Source: Branchiostoma lanceolatum (Eukaryota > Chordata > Leptocardii > Amphioxiformes > Branchiostomatidae). Taken from it: a DNA stretch of 64,000 nt. The stretch is taken from positions 7,242,001-7,306,000 of the forward strand of contig NC_089739.1 of the NCBI RefSeq assembly GCF_035083965.1, written 5' to 3'. Made by a program: the position numbers and the translations under genes. Positions 42,560 to 53,700 of the stretch are shown in pieces. Each line of letters starts with the position of its first letter. Position 1 is the first letter of the stretch. The notes beneath the pieces were generated by a model. The model was not told the origin of the DNA and searched no databases. It saw nothing but the letters and a program-made list of their open reading frames with translations.

Positions 42560-43880
42560 TTCCTTCGCCGAGAAGGTTACATGTATATTATCGGTTTTGG
42601 GTCTATATGTATGTCAAGAGCATAACTCTAGAAACCTTTGATGGATCTTCGTGATATTTGGTAGGTTAGTAGCCATTGTAAGAACGAAGCTCAAGTTCAA
42701 AAATAGTTCACCTGGCGTTTTCCTACAGTACTGCAGTGGACTTTGTATGTTTATGTGTTTGTATGTAGACAATATAACTCAAGGAACTGTTGATGGATCT
42801 GCATGATTTTTGGTGGGTGCGTAGCAATTGTGGAAATGGGGGCCAAGTTCAAAATCGGGTCACCTGGCATTTTCCTACGGTACTGCAGCGGGCTGTGTAT
42901 GTATGCGTAATTGTAGACAGTATACCTCGAGGAGCTGTTGATGGTTGTGCATGATATTTAGCAGATAGGTAGGTTTCTTGAAGGAAAAGGGTCAAGTTTG
43001 ATGATGGGCCTCCTAGTGGGTACCTTAAATACTGCAGCGTACCTTAAAAGTTTGAGGTCAAATTTTCTGCAAGTGCTACGGTCATGATTTTTGAGTGGTA
43101 GATAGTTCATGCCACATGAAGTAAGTTGTGTACGTTTGGGCCCCCTAGCGGCTTGTTATCTCCATGAAAAATGGAGATATAGTTTTAGGTGTGTCTGTGT
43201 GTGTGTTTGTCAGCTTGTGTTTCCGCACTACTGTAGTCAGCATAACTCAGGAACCTCTTGATGGATTACAATGATATTTGGGATGTGGGCAGGTGTTGTG
43301 AAGCCGAGGTTCAAGGTCGATTTTGGGCCCCCTTGTATGTGACGTTGGTACTGCAGCAGAACTTTCATTTTTTGTATCTTTTGACCTGGACTTGCTATGG
43401 TCTTGATTTTTGTGTGGCTGATATTCGAAAGTTTATAAATTCGCTGCATTTCATAATAGGACTCTCAAACATGTGACATTTGTAACTGAACAAGAGAGGT
43501 ATCGATAGATATCAATAATGCAAATAGCTACCAAATTTGCATAATCAATTAGATAAGGCCAAAATATCATAATGGAATAACTCAAGAAGGGGTTAACGGA
43601 TCGTCATGATATTTGGTATGTAGACAGCGGGAGTGATGATTGACAACACCGTATGATAAATATGCAAATTAGTAGCTAATTTGCATAATTAATGAGGAAT
43701 CTTTATGAATCCGATGCATTCTACTGTAGGCCTCTGAAAGAAAGGAATATCGATGAATATCAATTATGCAAATGAATACCTAATTTGATTGGGATTTGAT
43801 TCTTGCAGCATTCAGAAGTTAAGTAGACATTATCAGACATAAATCATGCAAATGAGGGCCTCATTTACATAGTTTATGAG
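42560..43880. repeat. degenerate ~150-300-bp direct repeats
   Basis: At least five loosely similar units contain phrases such as ATAACTC(A/T)AGAA...GATGGATC, ATGATATTTGG and GTACTGCAGC(G/A)G. The first unit is preceded by CTTCGCCGAGAAGGTTA, which recurs at 55079. No coding capacity. Confidence 0.65.
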
Positions 43881-43975
43881 GAAATGCTACAATAGCCTTC
43901 TTTGCTAAGATAAGACTTTCATACTTTGTTATTCATAGTGTTGAGTTACACTGTCATGATCATCCTCAGTCACTC

Positions 43976-43979
<4 letters not shown>

Positions 43980-44023
<44 letters not shown>

Positions 44024-44029
44024 TGTGTG
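43980..44029. repeat. (GT)n microsatellite
   Basis: About 20 consecutive GT units, with one TT interruption. Confidence 0.95.
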
Positions 44030-44059
44030 AATATGTATGTGTTTTGCGTGTGAGATCGG

Positions 44060-47000
44060 ATGAAAGCTTGCAGTTCGTGGCCAGAACTTTATTTGCAGTA
44101 GTGGACTTTTCATCGTCAGTTACATTACCATATGAATGAACACTAAGCACACAGGTATAAAAAAAGTCAGCATTGCTATTGATGAAGGGAAGATTCGTGC
44201 CTTCAGGATAAAAGAAAAACATTTTTTCTAGATGCTACCTAAAAAGATGGATTTCTTTTGCGTCACGTATGGAAGACTGGGCCGTGACTTAAAAGCTTGA
44301 AGTATGACCCTGTGTATCCCACCAGAACTAACTCAAATTGAAGTGAGTTCACCCAAAACCAACATGCCATTAAGGTACATTATCATAATTTACCCAAATG
44401 GCTATGTCTGCTCTTGACTAAGTGATATAACGGAGCAAGACAACAACAGGCATGATTGTTATACGTACAAACATTATATGTATTCTTCATTTCAAAGATG
44501 TCCAAATACATATGTAAATTAACCCGTATATCGCGGAGGAATCAAACATACCTTTTCAAACGTTTCAGTTGTTGGACCACAAATGAAAAGTCTACAGAGC
44601 TACTCTGGGCTTCAGGCAAGATAATTTCGAGTTATGTCGTTCCTTGGAACGACAGCCTCCCAGTTTTGGGAGAAGATGCCATCCCAACTGGGCTGGCATG
44701 TGCGAGCCTTGGACGACTGAGCTGAGCTGTCCTATGGCTTAGGAGATCACTAGTTCTCTGTCTGGGAACTTAGTGTCTCAAAAAACTAGGGCCCTCCGTG
44801 GTGCCCCTAAGGCCGGTCTGGCCACGCCAGGCTGTGTCGCAAGACGTCACGTAACACGATGTCGCGTTATTTCAGAATTATACTGAAAAAACACAAATAT
44901 TGTAAGATTTCGTCGTTACAAGTTCATTTTCCCACAATTTCCCAGACTCTTCTTGCCCTCTCCTCAATACAAGGTTTAATATTGTATGCAAATTCTAATT
45001 TGTTATTGCAAACCCGTGTTTGGTTTCCCCAGCCCCACCTACACCCCCGCAAATCTTTACACTACCTTAAGAGCAATCATCTTTCGTTCGTGGTTTGGAC
45101 ACCAAAAAGGCCATGTGGGTAAATTATGTTCATGAACACCTGTTACACAGGTGAGTGTAATTACTATGAATGTGATAATTGACTTATTGAGAAACTATGA
45201 AGACTGGTCAGCACATCCATCAATCAATTTGATCGTAGGCAAACTCCGGAGGCCCAGTAGCTGACGTGAGGATACAAAATTAAAAAGACATATACACTTA
45301 AGCAAAAACAAAGAAACAGTTCAAAGAAAAGTATTCTTTATTCAATACTTAAGACATAAACAGGAAAAAAGGTAATAAAAACACATCTACAGTCATAAAT
45401 GCTACTGCCAGAAATCTAACAAAGGGACAACGTCCAAAGTGCACATTAAAAGGAACTCTCTCGTGCTTATATGCATTCACACTATCACTTAAGATATAGA
45501 AACAAACCTTATTTCATATTGATATTTTGTTATTTGTAAAGCTTCTACACTTCAACATCCAAAAGTTTACTGAATACACACAAGTTGATTACAGATGCAT
45601 GCAAAGCATGGCCACCTTGCGAGGTTTCTAATTCTAACAATAACAGAAGAACGGATAACTCTACTTACAATAAGATATATCTATTTAACACATCATTCTC
45701 TCACTGACTTATTGTACTTTTTTAGATATGCAGATATGTACAGGATTTACTCATGAAAGTTTTCCATTATGACCCTTTTTGTGCAAAGGCGGTACAAATA
45801 AACGTAACAAGAAGGTAAACAAGTAGCGCAAGACAGAGAAATTAACAAACTTTCACTTTTCACTATCAGAGAAGTAACAAATCATATTCACAGAACAGAA
45901 AAAGGACAGAACTGGCCACCTAAGGGCGATCTCATCGCGACGGGCATCAGGAGTACGACCCCTCCTTACCAGAACTGTCAACATAAAAGGCAAATCAAAA
46001 CTTTTCGGAGGATAGATACAATACCTGTTAAAGACTTCTCACTTTCGTTATCCATATCCGGTCCAGGCCAAAACCTTTTTTTTTTTTTTCCCAAGCGTCA
46101 GATCAGAATCACATCCAAATTCATTGTCCATTTCCTTGCATTTGTGAAGTCAAGTTAACAAGTATACCGATCTCATCTATATGACTGAAATTAGAAAGGT
46201 TATGACCTCAACAGATCATCTGCCACGAACAAAAACACAAGCAATTGACAGAATCCACAGGACAGTGTTTCTGAGGAAGCCTTTCAATTCTTAATATTGG
46301 TCAGGTTAGACTAAACATGGGGAGAAGGCCTGTCAAACCTTACTTTCTTCACAAGTTTGATTCTAAGAACATGTTCATTACAGTAATGTTTGGTCGAAAA
46401 CCACTATGTCACAGACTCTTGGACAATGTTATTTTCATTGCGTGATCTTGGGCAGAGGCCCCCCAGGCGTCGAGAAGGAGTAGTGGAAAACTACCCCCAC
46501 TGACTCATGGAAATACACCCAGGCATTGGAAGATATAGCTAAAAACTACCTCGACCCGCCCCCAGTTTGTGCAATGGCATGCCCATAATCAGACACTATA
46601 CATTGACGAATGTTTGGGTAAAACAAAGTTGTTCCTCTTTATTCTAGGATATTACTGTTTCTGTTCCAGTCAGAGGCCGCCTGACGTCAAAGAGATAGCG
46701 GAATTCTACCTCTCTACTCCAAGGTCATGACAAGATACACCACAAACAATAATGAGGGCATATTCGTATTTGAGCCCAATAAGCCAAAAGGTTCCAAAAC
46801 ATAGAGGGACCAAGCCCCTTTCTAGTCAACATAGCGGTACAGGGACGGTACAAAACGCTACCGGTAAATTTAGGGTTGTGCTCAATCGTTCACAGCGGCC
46901 GCCCAGACATCGTAGGAGATAGAGGCGTTCTACTTCTTCCGACCGGTCAGGCACAGACCTGATTATGATCAGACACCATATTTTCCTTGATTATTCAGAA

Positions 47001-47249
47001 TCAAAACAATGTGTAATAAATCAAGGCTGGACGCACATGCAAGCACAACATGGGGATATGTTCATAGATGGGAAACCTTCAAGACAAGAAAGGCAACGTG
47101 AAACATTTAGATTCAGAAGGACTCAAATAAAATGCTTGCAAATAGTCGGAAGCGTCAAACCATGATTTGATCAAACCAATCTTGAATGATGTATGAGATG
47201 CAGTAGATTCAGATCTGACCTAAGGTCATCTAGTTTGGCATATTGTTAA
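44060..47249. other. gene-free stretch left of the LINE
   Basis: No coding gene is supported. Around 44640-44800 several short hairpins occur (GTCGTTCCTTGGAACGAC). A minus-strand AATAAA at 45335-45340 could end a transcript coming from the right. A ~125-bp segment at 45086-45210 recurs, diverged, at 54011-54140. Confidence 0.45.
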
Positions 47250-47559
47250 CTTTTCCTGCACTGAAAGAAAACCAGCCTTCCCTAAATTGGGACAGACTGA
47301 CAGGTGGCTCCCATCCTAAAATGGCGGGTGGGTGGCCCTTGGGTCACACGTGAACCTGGTTCACGCAGCTAGCTGACCCGATCACTTGTCACACCTTAAA
47401 AGGCATGAATAAGTGAACACATGGCAATTGGTCGGCGCCCATCCTAAAAACGGCGGAGTGGGTCACCTTACACTGCAATGCTCCGGCGAGGCGACTTATT
47501 GATTCACTGGTGCACCTGCCATTTGGAGCATCACACCAATAATACAGACACCGTAGCTC

Positions 47560-50500
47560 CTAAGGAGCCACACACAGACGCGAACTAAAACCCATTGGGA
47601 CTATGCAGAAACGATACACTACTTTATCCTGTTTGATATCCAGCCAGTACATATCTGATTTCCAGTTTTGGACGAAAATAACCCTCGGGAGCCTATGAAA
47701 CTCCACATTGATGGTGTCTTTAATGAGTTGTTTTAAAGTGGCAACCGTTGCTTTTGCGGCTGTTACTTTCCTTTCGAGGGACAGATGACATCTCTCTGAC
47801 CAAAGCCGATATCTGACCATTGATACAATGTATGCGATAATTTCTTGTTTTCGCTTTGTTATTCCGCTGACTAATGACGGGTCTTCCAGTAGCACATATT
47901 TTTTCTGTATTTTGAAAGTGGAACACAACCACCTTCTTACAAAACCTTCGACCCAGCACCATACTTCCTCTGATTTAGTGCAGGAGAAAAATATATGTGG
48001 CAACGTTTCCTCTTTTCTGCAGTCTGGCCATTGGCATTTGTTGTCTCTTATGTAGCCCCAGGTATTGAGTAAACTGTTAGTTTTGACTATTTTATGTATG
48101 ATTTTCCAGTTCAAATCGTTGATGAAATTTGGCAACATGTCACTTTGCACTATCTTCCATAATTTTTGCCATTCTCTGGAGGGATTTTGATCCACGATTC
48201 TAGGCTTAATAGATGCCCTTCCAATCATGATATCATAAAGCTTTGATAAATCCGCTTTTCTCCAATCAAATGCTTTATTTGTTCTATTAACAGATTCAAC
48301 GAGAGTTTTCAAAGAGTTTTGTATGGGAGGCCATTCAACAGTATGAGGAGCCAAATTAGACCATTCAGCGTAACCAAGTCTTTTCAGGAATAAACCTAAC
48401 CAATATTGTCCTAAGATCTTCCATGCTATTGTATCAGCATTTAACAATTCTTTAAAAGTCAGAATAAACATACACGTTGCTTTCTCCTGTGCATTGACAA
48501 CACCATAGCCTCCTTGTTCCTTAGCTAAATAAAAGGTTTCTTTCTTCACTTGCTGCGCTTTTCCACCCCACATAAATGTGAAAGTGGCCTTTTCAATTAC
48601 TTTAGCGTATCTTGCTGGCATTCTAAAAACAGGGGCTATATACCAGAGACCTGGAGAGGCAAGAGTGTTCAAAATTACAGTTCGTCCTTGAAAGGACAAG
48701 TTGTTTCCATCCCATTTTTCCAGTGTTTCTACAAATTTTGAAGTTCTATGTTTCCAATTTATGTTTATAATTCTGTCATTCCCAAAGAAACCACCTAATA
48801 GCTTTATAGAAGTCGAAGTCCATCTTTTAATAGCAACTGGCTTATCTTTCCTACCTTTCCATTTACCCAACCAAAGAGCTTCTGTTTTTCCTTTATTTAG
48901 CTTTGCCCCTGTTCCTTTCTCGTATACGCTGATTACATCAAATAATTTGAAAATGGAACCATTTGTTGTAAGAATACCATTGGTATCGTCTGCATACATT
49001 GATAGTTTTTTCTCACTGCCATTTGGTAGTGTCACACCTTTTATTTCCTTGTCATTCCGGATCATACACGCAAGGGGCTCCAACGCAATGATGTATAATA
49101 ATGGAGACATAGAACATCCTTGTCTAACTCCTCTTGAAAAAAGTATGTCATCAGATAAGAAGCCATTGACCGAAATCTTACAGTAAGCCTTGTTGTATAG
49201 AGTTTGAACACTATTACGAAAAAATATTCCAAACCCCATTTTTTGCAAAACTTTATCGAGATACTTATGGTTTACACGATCGAAAGCTTTCTCTTGATCG
49301 AGTGACATAAATACTGCTTCAGAGTTTTTACTGTTAATGTATTGTGCAAGATCTCTAAAATCCAAAAGGTTGTCTGTAATTTTCCTTCCTGGAACAGAGC
49401 ATGTTTGGTCTTCATGAATTACAAATTTCAAAGCGTGTTTAAGGCGATTTGTAAGAGCTCGAGACAAAATTTTATAGTCAACATTTAGTAAGGAGATTGG
49501 TCTTTTATTCTTCACCTCTAATGGATCGCCAACCTTATTGATTAAAGTTATTACCCCTCCTCGTTGAGAAGTTGACAATTCCTCCTCCTCCAACCCTTCA
49601 TTTAAAACGTCGACAAGATGTTTACCGATCAATGGCCAAAAATGAACGTAAAATTCTTTGGGAAGTCCATCTTCCCCTGGGGTTTTATTATTGCTTAAAT
49701 CTTTCAAAGCTTTTAAATAATCAACACTTGTAAGTGGCTTCTCAAGAATATTCATTATTTCAGGAGGCAAGGTTGCGTCAATTTGCTCTAAGAGTTTTTC
49801 TTGACAATCTACATCTATTTCTCCTTCCGAAAATAATGCTGTATAAAAGAGGTCAAAAACTTCCATAATTCCTTCCTGAGATTTAACAATATTGCCATCT
49901 TTGTCCCTTATTTCTTCTATTATTTTCTTTTTACCCCTCTTAATCTCCTTATTTAGAAAAAAAGCAGTGGGTTTTTCCCCCTTTTCTATCCATTGTACTC
50001 TAGATCTAATTTTCACACCTTCTTCTTCCTTATTTAGTATATTATTCAGTTTTTCCTTGGCTCTTGCCAATTCCATCGCAGTGGCTATTGTTGAGCTTGG
50101 CAGAGATGAGTTGAAAGTAAGATAATCGATCTGTTTTGTTAATTCATCCTTCTGCTGTCGCCTTTCTTTCGCTATTCTACACGAGTGTTCGATAATCATT
50201 CTCTTTATTTTTCGTTTTGTCTCGTCCCACCACTCTCTCTCATTCACAAAATATGGTTTTAATAGACACCAGAAGTGGAAAGCCTCTACGAAATTTTGCT
50301 GGAAGATACTGTCTTTAAGGATAGATGTGTTCATTTTCCAGACTCCTGGACCACACTGTTGCTTGGGAACAATACTCCCAAGTTGAATTTTAACCCCGTC
50401 ATGGTCAGAGAAAGGGACCGGCAAGAAAGTAAATGCATGAACTTGAATCCCGTTGGAACAATAGAACCTATCTAATCGAGTTTGAATAGAACACATTCTG

Positions 50501-51123
50501 TTTCGCCATGTATATCTTCTTTCAATAGGATTCATACATCTCCACATGTCAGAAATTTGAAATTGATAACATAAAGATTCCATCTCCTTTTTACCAAAAG
50601 TACCATTAGATGGATTCCCTCCAACTTTATCCAAAGCCGTGTTTTCAACAAAATTGAAATCACCACAAAGGATTAAATTGGTATTGTGTTGACAGCCACT
50701 CCAAGGAGTATGGCAAGTCTTACTACGACCCTGTAAATACGTTGGGAGATCCTTGAGAAACTTTCTCCTTTCAACAGGATCAGTAGGAGCATATACATTA
50801 CACAGTTTGAGTTCATCTTTACCATTGCAAATATCACACGCAATCAACCTACCATTCTGGTCTTTAATGGCATTTGTGTATGTCCACATTGTATTTGGCG
50901 AAAACAGTATACCTACCCCACACGTATTAGACTTCCCAGGGTTCCAAATAGCATTGCCCCCCCATTGTTTAGTCCACGTTCGTTGCTCCATATTAGTGTA
51001 CACATGACATTCCTGTAAACAAATGATATCAACTTTCTGTTCTTTCATGTAATTGTAAATTCTTCTTCTAATGGTGTCGTCCCTCATTCCATTAACATTT
51101 AGAGTGATAATTTGTAGAGCCAT
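47560..51123 (-). CDS. LINE ORF2: endonuclease and reverse transcriptase
   Basis: 1,187 residues. Residues 1-~245 are an apurinic-type endonuclease (ITLNVNGMRDD, IICLQECH, GDFNFVEN, SDHDGVKIQL). The RT spans about 430-760 with RPISLLNVDYKILSRAL, SLDQEKAFDRV, RGVRQGCSMSPLLY and the catalytic MYADDT. A C-terminal Cys/His segment CQWPDCRKEETLPHIFFSC follows, as in L1/Tx1 ORF2 proteins. The ORF nicks target DNA and reverse-transcribes its own RNA at the nick. No internal stop or frameshift is present, so the protein could be functional. Confidence 0.92.
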   Translation of the reverse strand: MALQIITLNVNGMRDDTIRRRIYNYMKEQKVDIICLQECHVYTNMEQRTWTKQWGGNAIWNPGKSNTCGVGILFSPNTMWTYTNAIKDQNGRLIACDICNGKDELKLCNVYAPTDPVERRKFLKDLPTYLQGRSKTCHTPWSGCQHNTNLILCGDFNFVENTALDKVGGNPSNGTFGKKEMESLCYQFQISDMWRCMNPIERRYTWRNRMCSIQTRLDRFYCSNGIQVHAFTFLPVPFSDHDGVKIQLGSIVPKQQCGPGVWKMNTSILKDSIFQQNFVEAFHFWCLLKPYFVNEREWWDETKRKIKRMIIEHSCRIAKERRQQKDELTKQIDYLTFNSSLPSSTIATAMELARAKEKLNNILNKEEEGVKIRSRVQWIEKGEKPTAFFLNKEIKRGKKKIIEEIRDKDGNIVKSQEGIMEVFDLFYTALFSEGEIDVDCQEKLLEQIDATLPPEIMNILEKPLTSVDYLKALKDLSNNKTPGEDGLPKEFYVHFWPLIGKHLVDVLNEGLEEEELSTSQRGGVITLINKVGDPLEVKNKRPISLLNVDYKILSRALTNRLKHALKFVIHEDQTCSVPGRKITDNLLDFRDLAQYINSKNSEAVFMSLDQEKAFDRVNHKYLDKVLQKMGFGIFFRNSVQTLYNKAYCKISVNGFLSDDILFSRGVRQGCSMSPLLYIIALEPLACMIRNDKEIKGVTLPNGSEKKLSMYADDTNGILTTNGSIFKLFDVISVYEKGTGAKLNKGKTEALWLGKWKGRKDKPVAIKRWTSTSIKLLGGFFGNDRIININWKHRTSKFVETLEKWDGNNLSFQGRTVILNTLASPGLWYIAPVFRMPARYAKVIEKATFTFMWGGKAQQVKKETFYLAKEQGGYGVVNAQEKATCMFILTFKELLNADTIAWKILGQYWLGLFLKRLGYAEWSNLAPHTVEWPPIQNSLKTLVESVNRTNKAFDWRKADLSKLYDIMIGRASIKPRIVDQNPSREWQKLWKIVQSDMLPNFINDLNWKIIHKIVKTNSLLNTWGYIRDNKCQWPDCRKEETLPHIFFSCTKSEEVWCWVEGFVRRWLCSTFKIQKKYVLLEDPSLVSGITKRKQEIIAYIVSMVRYRLWSERCHLSLERKVTAAKATVATLKQLIKDTINVEFHRLPRVIFVQNWKSDMYWLDIKQDKVVYRFCIVPMGFSSRLCVAP

Positions 51124-51201
51124 AATAGCTAAACAAAGAAATGGGAGAAGGCTATACAGAAGTGGCTTTAATTTGTCTAAAAAACCATTTAGAAAGAGAG
51201 A

Positions 51202-53076
51202 TTAAATAAACCAAGACTCTAGGTCTGTGACTTTTCTACGCAGGACCTCCTCTGGGTGTTGCACACATATGTGTGAAGCCCATTCGGAGGGGGACTTACT
51301 GAGGTGGTCACAAGACGGGGACACACATTTCAAGTCAATTGGTTTACACTTATGGTGTACTTTGTTGTGATTTGAGAACTTTTTATAGTGACAGTGGAAA
51401 CCTCTGCTACTACACGGCCTTTCCTTGCAACTCACTTCGACGTCGTTTTTTACAATTTTGCTCTTTGAGAGTTTTTCTTTTGCTTTATTGATCAAAGCTG
51501 TATTATCTACCGGTAGTTTCTTTTTTGGAGCATGGGCAACTGTTTCCTCGCTAGAGTCAGTGACGGGACGAGATCTTTTATTGGAGTGTATCTTCCATGG
51601 GGCTTCCATGTCAACATCATTTTCGGCATTAGGAGTCTGTTCTTGGCTGCCTGTACCTACGTTTGGAGAATATGAGGGCGAATTGTCGCCCTTTCTCTCA
51701 GAAGCTGGCACCTTTCTTCTAGCCGGGACTGACTTCTCACTTTCTTTGTGTTCACGTTTCTCTTTCTTTTGCGCTTCTTGGCTTTCACTTGATGATTCAG
51801 AAGTGAAAGGTTCAATATGGTCAGAAGGCTTCTGGTCTGAAGCTGGCACCTTTCTTCTAGCCGGGACTGACTTCTCACTTTCTTTGCGTTCACGTTTCTC
51901 TTTCTTTTGCGCTTCTTGGCTTTCACTTGATGATTCAGAAGTGAAAGGTTCAATATGGTCAGAAGGCTTCTGGTCTTCTACACTGTCTGGGTCATTTATA
52001 CTCTCACTTTCCTCGTCATCTTTTATTTCTCCATCTTCGATATCTTCACTATTCTTTTTTGCTTTCTCAAAACATGACATGCATACAATTTTCTCGTTGG
52101 TGGCACAACCATCACAACCCTCCATTTTACCATCACCTGTCTTTATCTCTTCTTTACAATCACCACACTCCGTCTTTTCGCTGACACTGACAGCATATTC
52201 GCAATTGCAATTCAGACAATGGATGAATGTTTCATCTACTTCTTTTGCATTGGAGCTTTTTTCCTCTGAGTGTACAACTATCTTTTCAGAAGTACTAGCA
52301 GTTACATCTACATGTTCATCTGAAGATTTGTCATTTTTCTTTTCGCTGTCATTCTTTACCTGTTCTGTAGCATTACTCGGACTTGTCCAGTTATTGCCCG
52401 GTGAAATTACTCTGGCATAGGACTTTGGACAGTTTTTGAAGGTGTGACCCTCATCGTTACATACTGTACATTTAATCTCTTTATCGCATTCAGAAGCTAC
52501 ATGACCAAAGTCAAGGCATTTGTTGCACTTCTTGTACGGACATTGAGCGAAGTAATGATCATTTTCGCCACATTTATTGCATACTTGCTGCTGTCCCATG
52601 TATCTAACCCAAATAATGGCGTTACCAATCCGCAGGCCGTTTGGGATGTTCTTCTCAAGTTCCATGCGGTATTGACGCACCCCTTTTTTGATCTTATCAA
52701 AGGGGGGCGGATAGGTGGGGCATTTTGCCATGTTTATTCTACCATATCTTGACAAGGTAGCCTGTAGGACTCCCTCGTCCAAATAGGCAGGGACATTGAG
52801 ACACGTTACATATGTTCCCAGGCCGTAACCTGTAACATTGACCTGATCAAAAGTGGACCTGATCTTGATAGTGGCTTCCTGTTTTTTAGCAAGACTGGCA
52901 AACGTCACTTCGAACGTATTTTTATTGATGGACCTTACTGTATCTATATCATAGGCCACATCAACACCTTGCATGTTCTGGAATATCTCGAGAAATTCCT
53001 GTGTAGAGATAGGTTCATCTTGCTCGAACCTGTAAGTGACAGACTTCTGGAAAAGGTCCGAGGTCACAGGAACCAT
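51202..53076 (-). CDS. LINE ORF1: nucleic-acid-binding protein with CCHC knuckles
   Basis: 624 residues. The N-terminal ~150 residues resemble the RNA-binding fold of Tx1-type ORF1 (YVTCLNVPAYLDEGVLQATL). Three CCHC knuckles follow (CNKCGENDHYFAQC, CNKCLDFGHVASEC, CTVCNDEGHTFKNC). A second Cys cluster lies at about 285-345 (CLNCNCEY, CGDCKEE, CDGCATNE, CMSCFE), then a low-complexity acidic region with a 46-residue tandem duplication, and a C-terminal His/Cys region. The ATG context and 78-nt gap to ORF2 fit a bicistronic LINE mRNA. Confidence 0.85.
   Translation of the reverse strand: MVPVTSDLFQKSVTYRFEQDEPISTQEFLEIFQNMQGVDVAYDIDTVRSINKNTFEVTFASLAKKQEATIKIRSTFDQVNVTGYGLGTYVTCLNVPAYLDEGVLQATLSRYGRINMAKCPTYPPPFDKIKKGVRQYRMELEKNIPNGLRIGNAIIWVRYMGQQQVCNKCGENDHYFAQCPYKKCNKCLDFGHVASECDKEIKCTVCNDEGHTFKNCPKSYARVISPGNNWTSPSNATEQVKNDSEKKNDKSSDEHVDVTASTSEKIVVHSEEKSSNAKEVDETFIHCLNCNCEYAVSVSEKTECGDCKEEIKTGDGKMEGCDGCATNEKIVCMSCFEKAKKNSEDIEDGEIKDDEESESINDPDSVEDQKPSDHIEPFTSESSSESQEAQKKEKRERKESEKSVPARRKVPASDQKPSDHIEPFTSESSSESQEAQKKEKREHKESEKSVPARRKVPASERKGDNSPSYSPNVGTGSQEQTPNAENDVDMEAPWKIHSNKRSRPVTDSSEETVAHAPKKKLPVDNTALINKAKEKLSKSKIVKNDVEVSCKERPCSSRGFHCHYKKFSNHNKVHHKCKPIDLKCVSPSCDHLSKSPSEWASHICVQHPEEVLRRKVTDLESWFI
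51694..51972 (-). repeat. 138-bp tandem duplication inside LINE ORF1
   Basis: Two nearly identical copies encode DQKPSDHIEPFTSESSSESQ...KVPAS; the copies differ by one or two bases (HKESE/RKESE). In-frame. Confidence 0.9.
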
Positions 53077-53596
53077 TTTCCAGAAAATCTTAGAAAACTG
53101 TCCAAACTGAAAAAAAGACTTGAAAAAATGCGCTAATCACAAAGCTGATTCAGTAATACAGCAAATGTAATTAAGCTATCAATGAATTCGACAAATTATT
53201 AAAGAGTGCAATTATCCAACACTCAGCTCGCCGCAACCACGTGGAGACAAATTCTCCGCTAACTTCGTGTCGCTTGCGACTAAACTTGCACAAATTAATG
53301 ACTCCTAAAGCAGCGTTATATTTAAATCGCTCGGTGCGCGGAAATACTTTCGCGCACAAAGCATCAATCAAATCAAACAGTCAAAATCAAACTCGGTATA
53401 CTTAGAGAACACTCGGCGCGCAATAATAATGGGGAACCAACTTGCTCCTCCTAAGCGCAGCGCACGAAGTCAATTCTAAAGAATTATTAAGCAATACTCA
53501 CTGAATACTTGGAAACTGCAAATGACACGCGCTGAAAACCAACTCAGAGACCAGCAAAAATAAAATAAAACTCAGCACATGTTACATGTGCTAAAC

Positions 53597-53606
53597 AAAA
53601 TGGCGG
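53597..53606 (-). promoter_or_regulatory. YY1-type site in the LINE leader
   Basis: CCGCCATTTT on the minus strand, ~520 nt upstream of ORF1. A YY1 site near the 5' end is known from human L1; here it marks the probable promoter region. Confidence 0.4.
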
Positions 53607-53700
53607 ACTCGGACGTTTCTGCTTCGTCACTCTGCCGCAAAAGATGCCGGTTGTCTCGTCGTCGTCTCGCAGTTCCACTCGGGAAGGAATAGGCGGAATA

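Larger units (their letters stand above)
47250..53700 (-). mobile_element. near full-length L1/Tx1-type LINE
   Basis: Two long open frames run on the minus strand: ORF1 53076-51202 and ORF2 51123-47560, 78 nt apart. To the left, two ~125-bp direct repeats (CCCATCCTAAAA(T/A)...GGCGG.GTGGGT) at 47306 and 47436 form a probable 3' UTR. To the right, ~600 nt of leader includes a YY1-type motif. The exact ends and target duplication are not resolved. Both ORFs being open over 1,800 codons implies a young copy. Confidence 0.8.

Noticed and set aside
44640-44800. Structured non-coding RNA
   Set aside because: Several short hairpins are present, but there is no recognisable family motif or repeat support.
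51425-52420. 331-codon plus-strand open frame
   Set aside because: Antisense to LINE ORF1, without recognisable domains; a composition effect.
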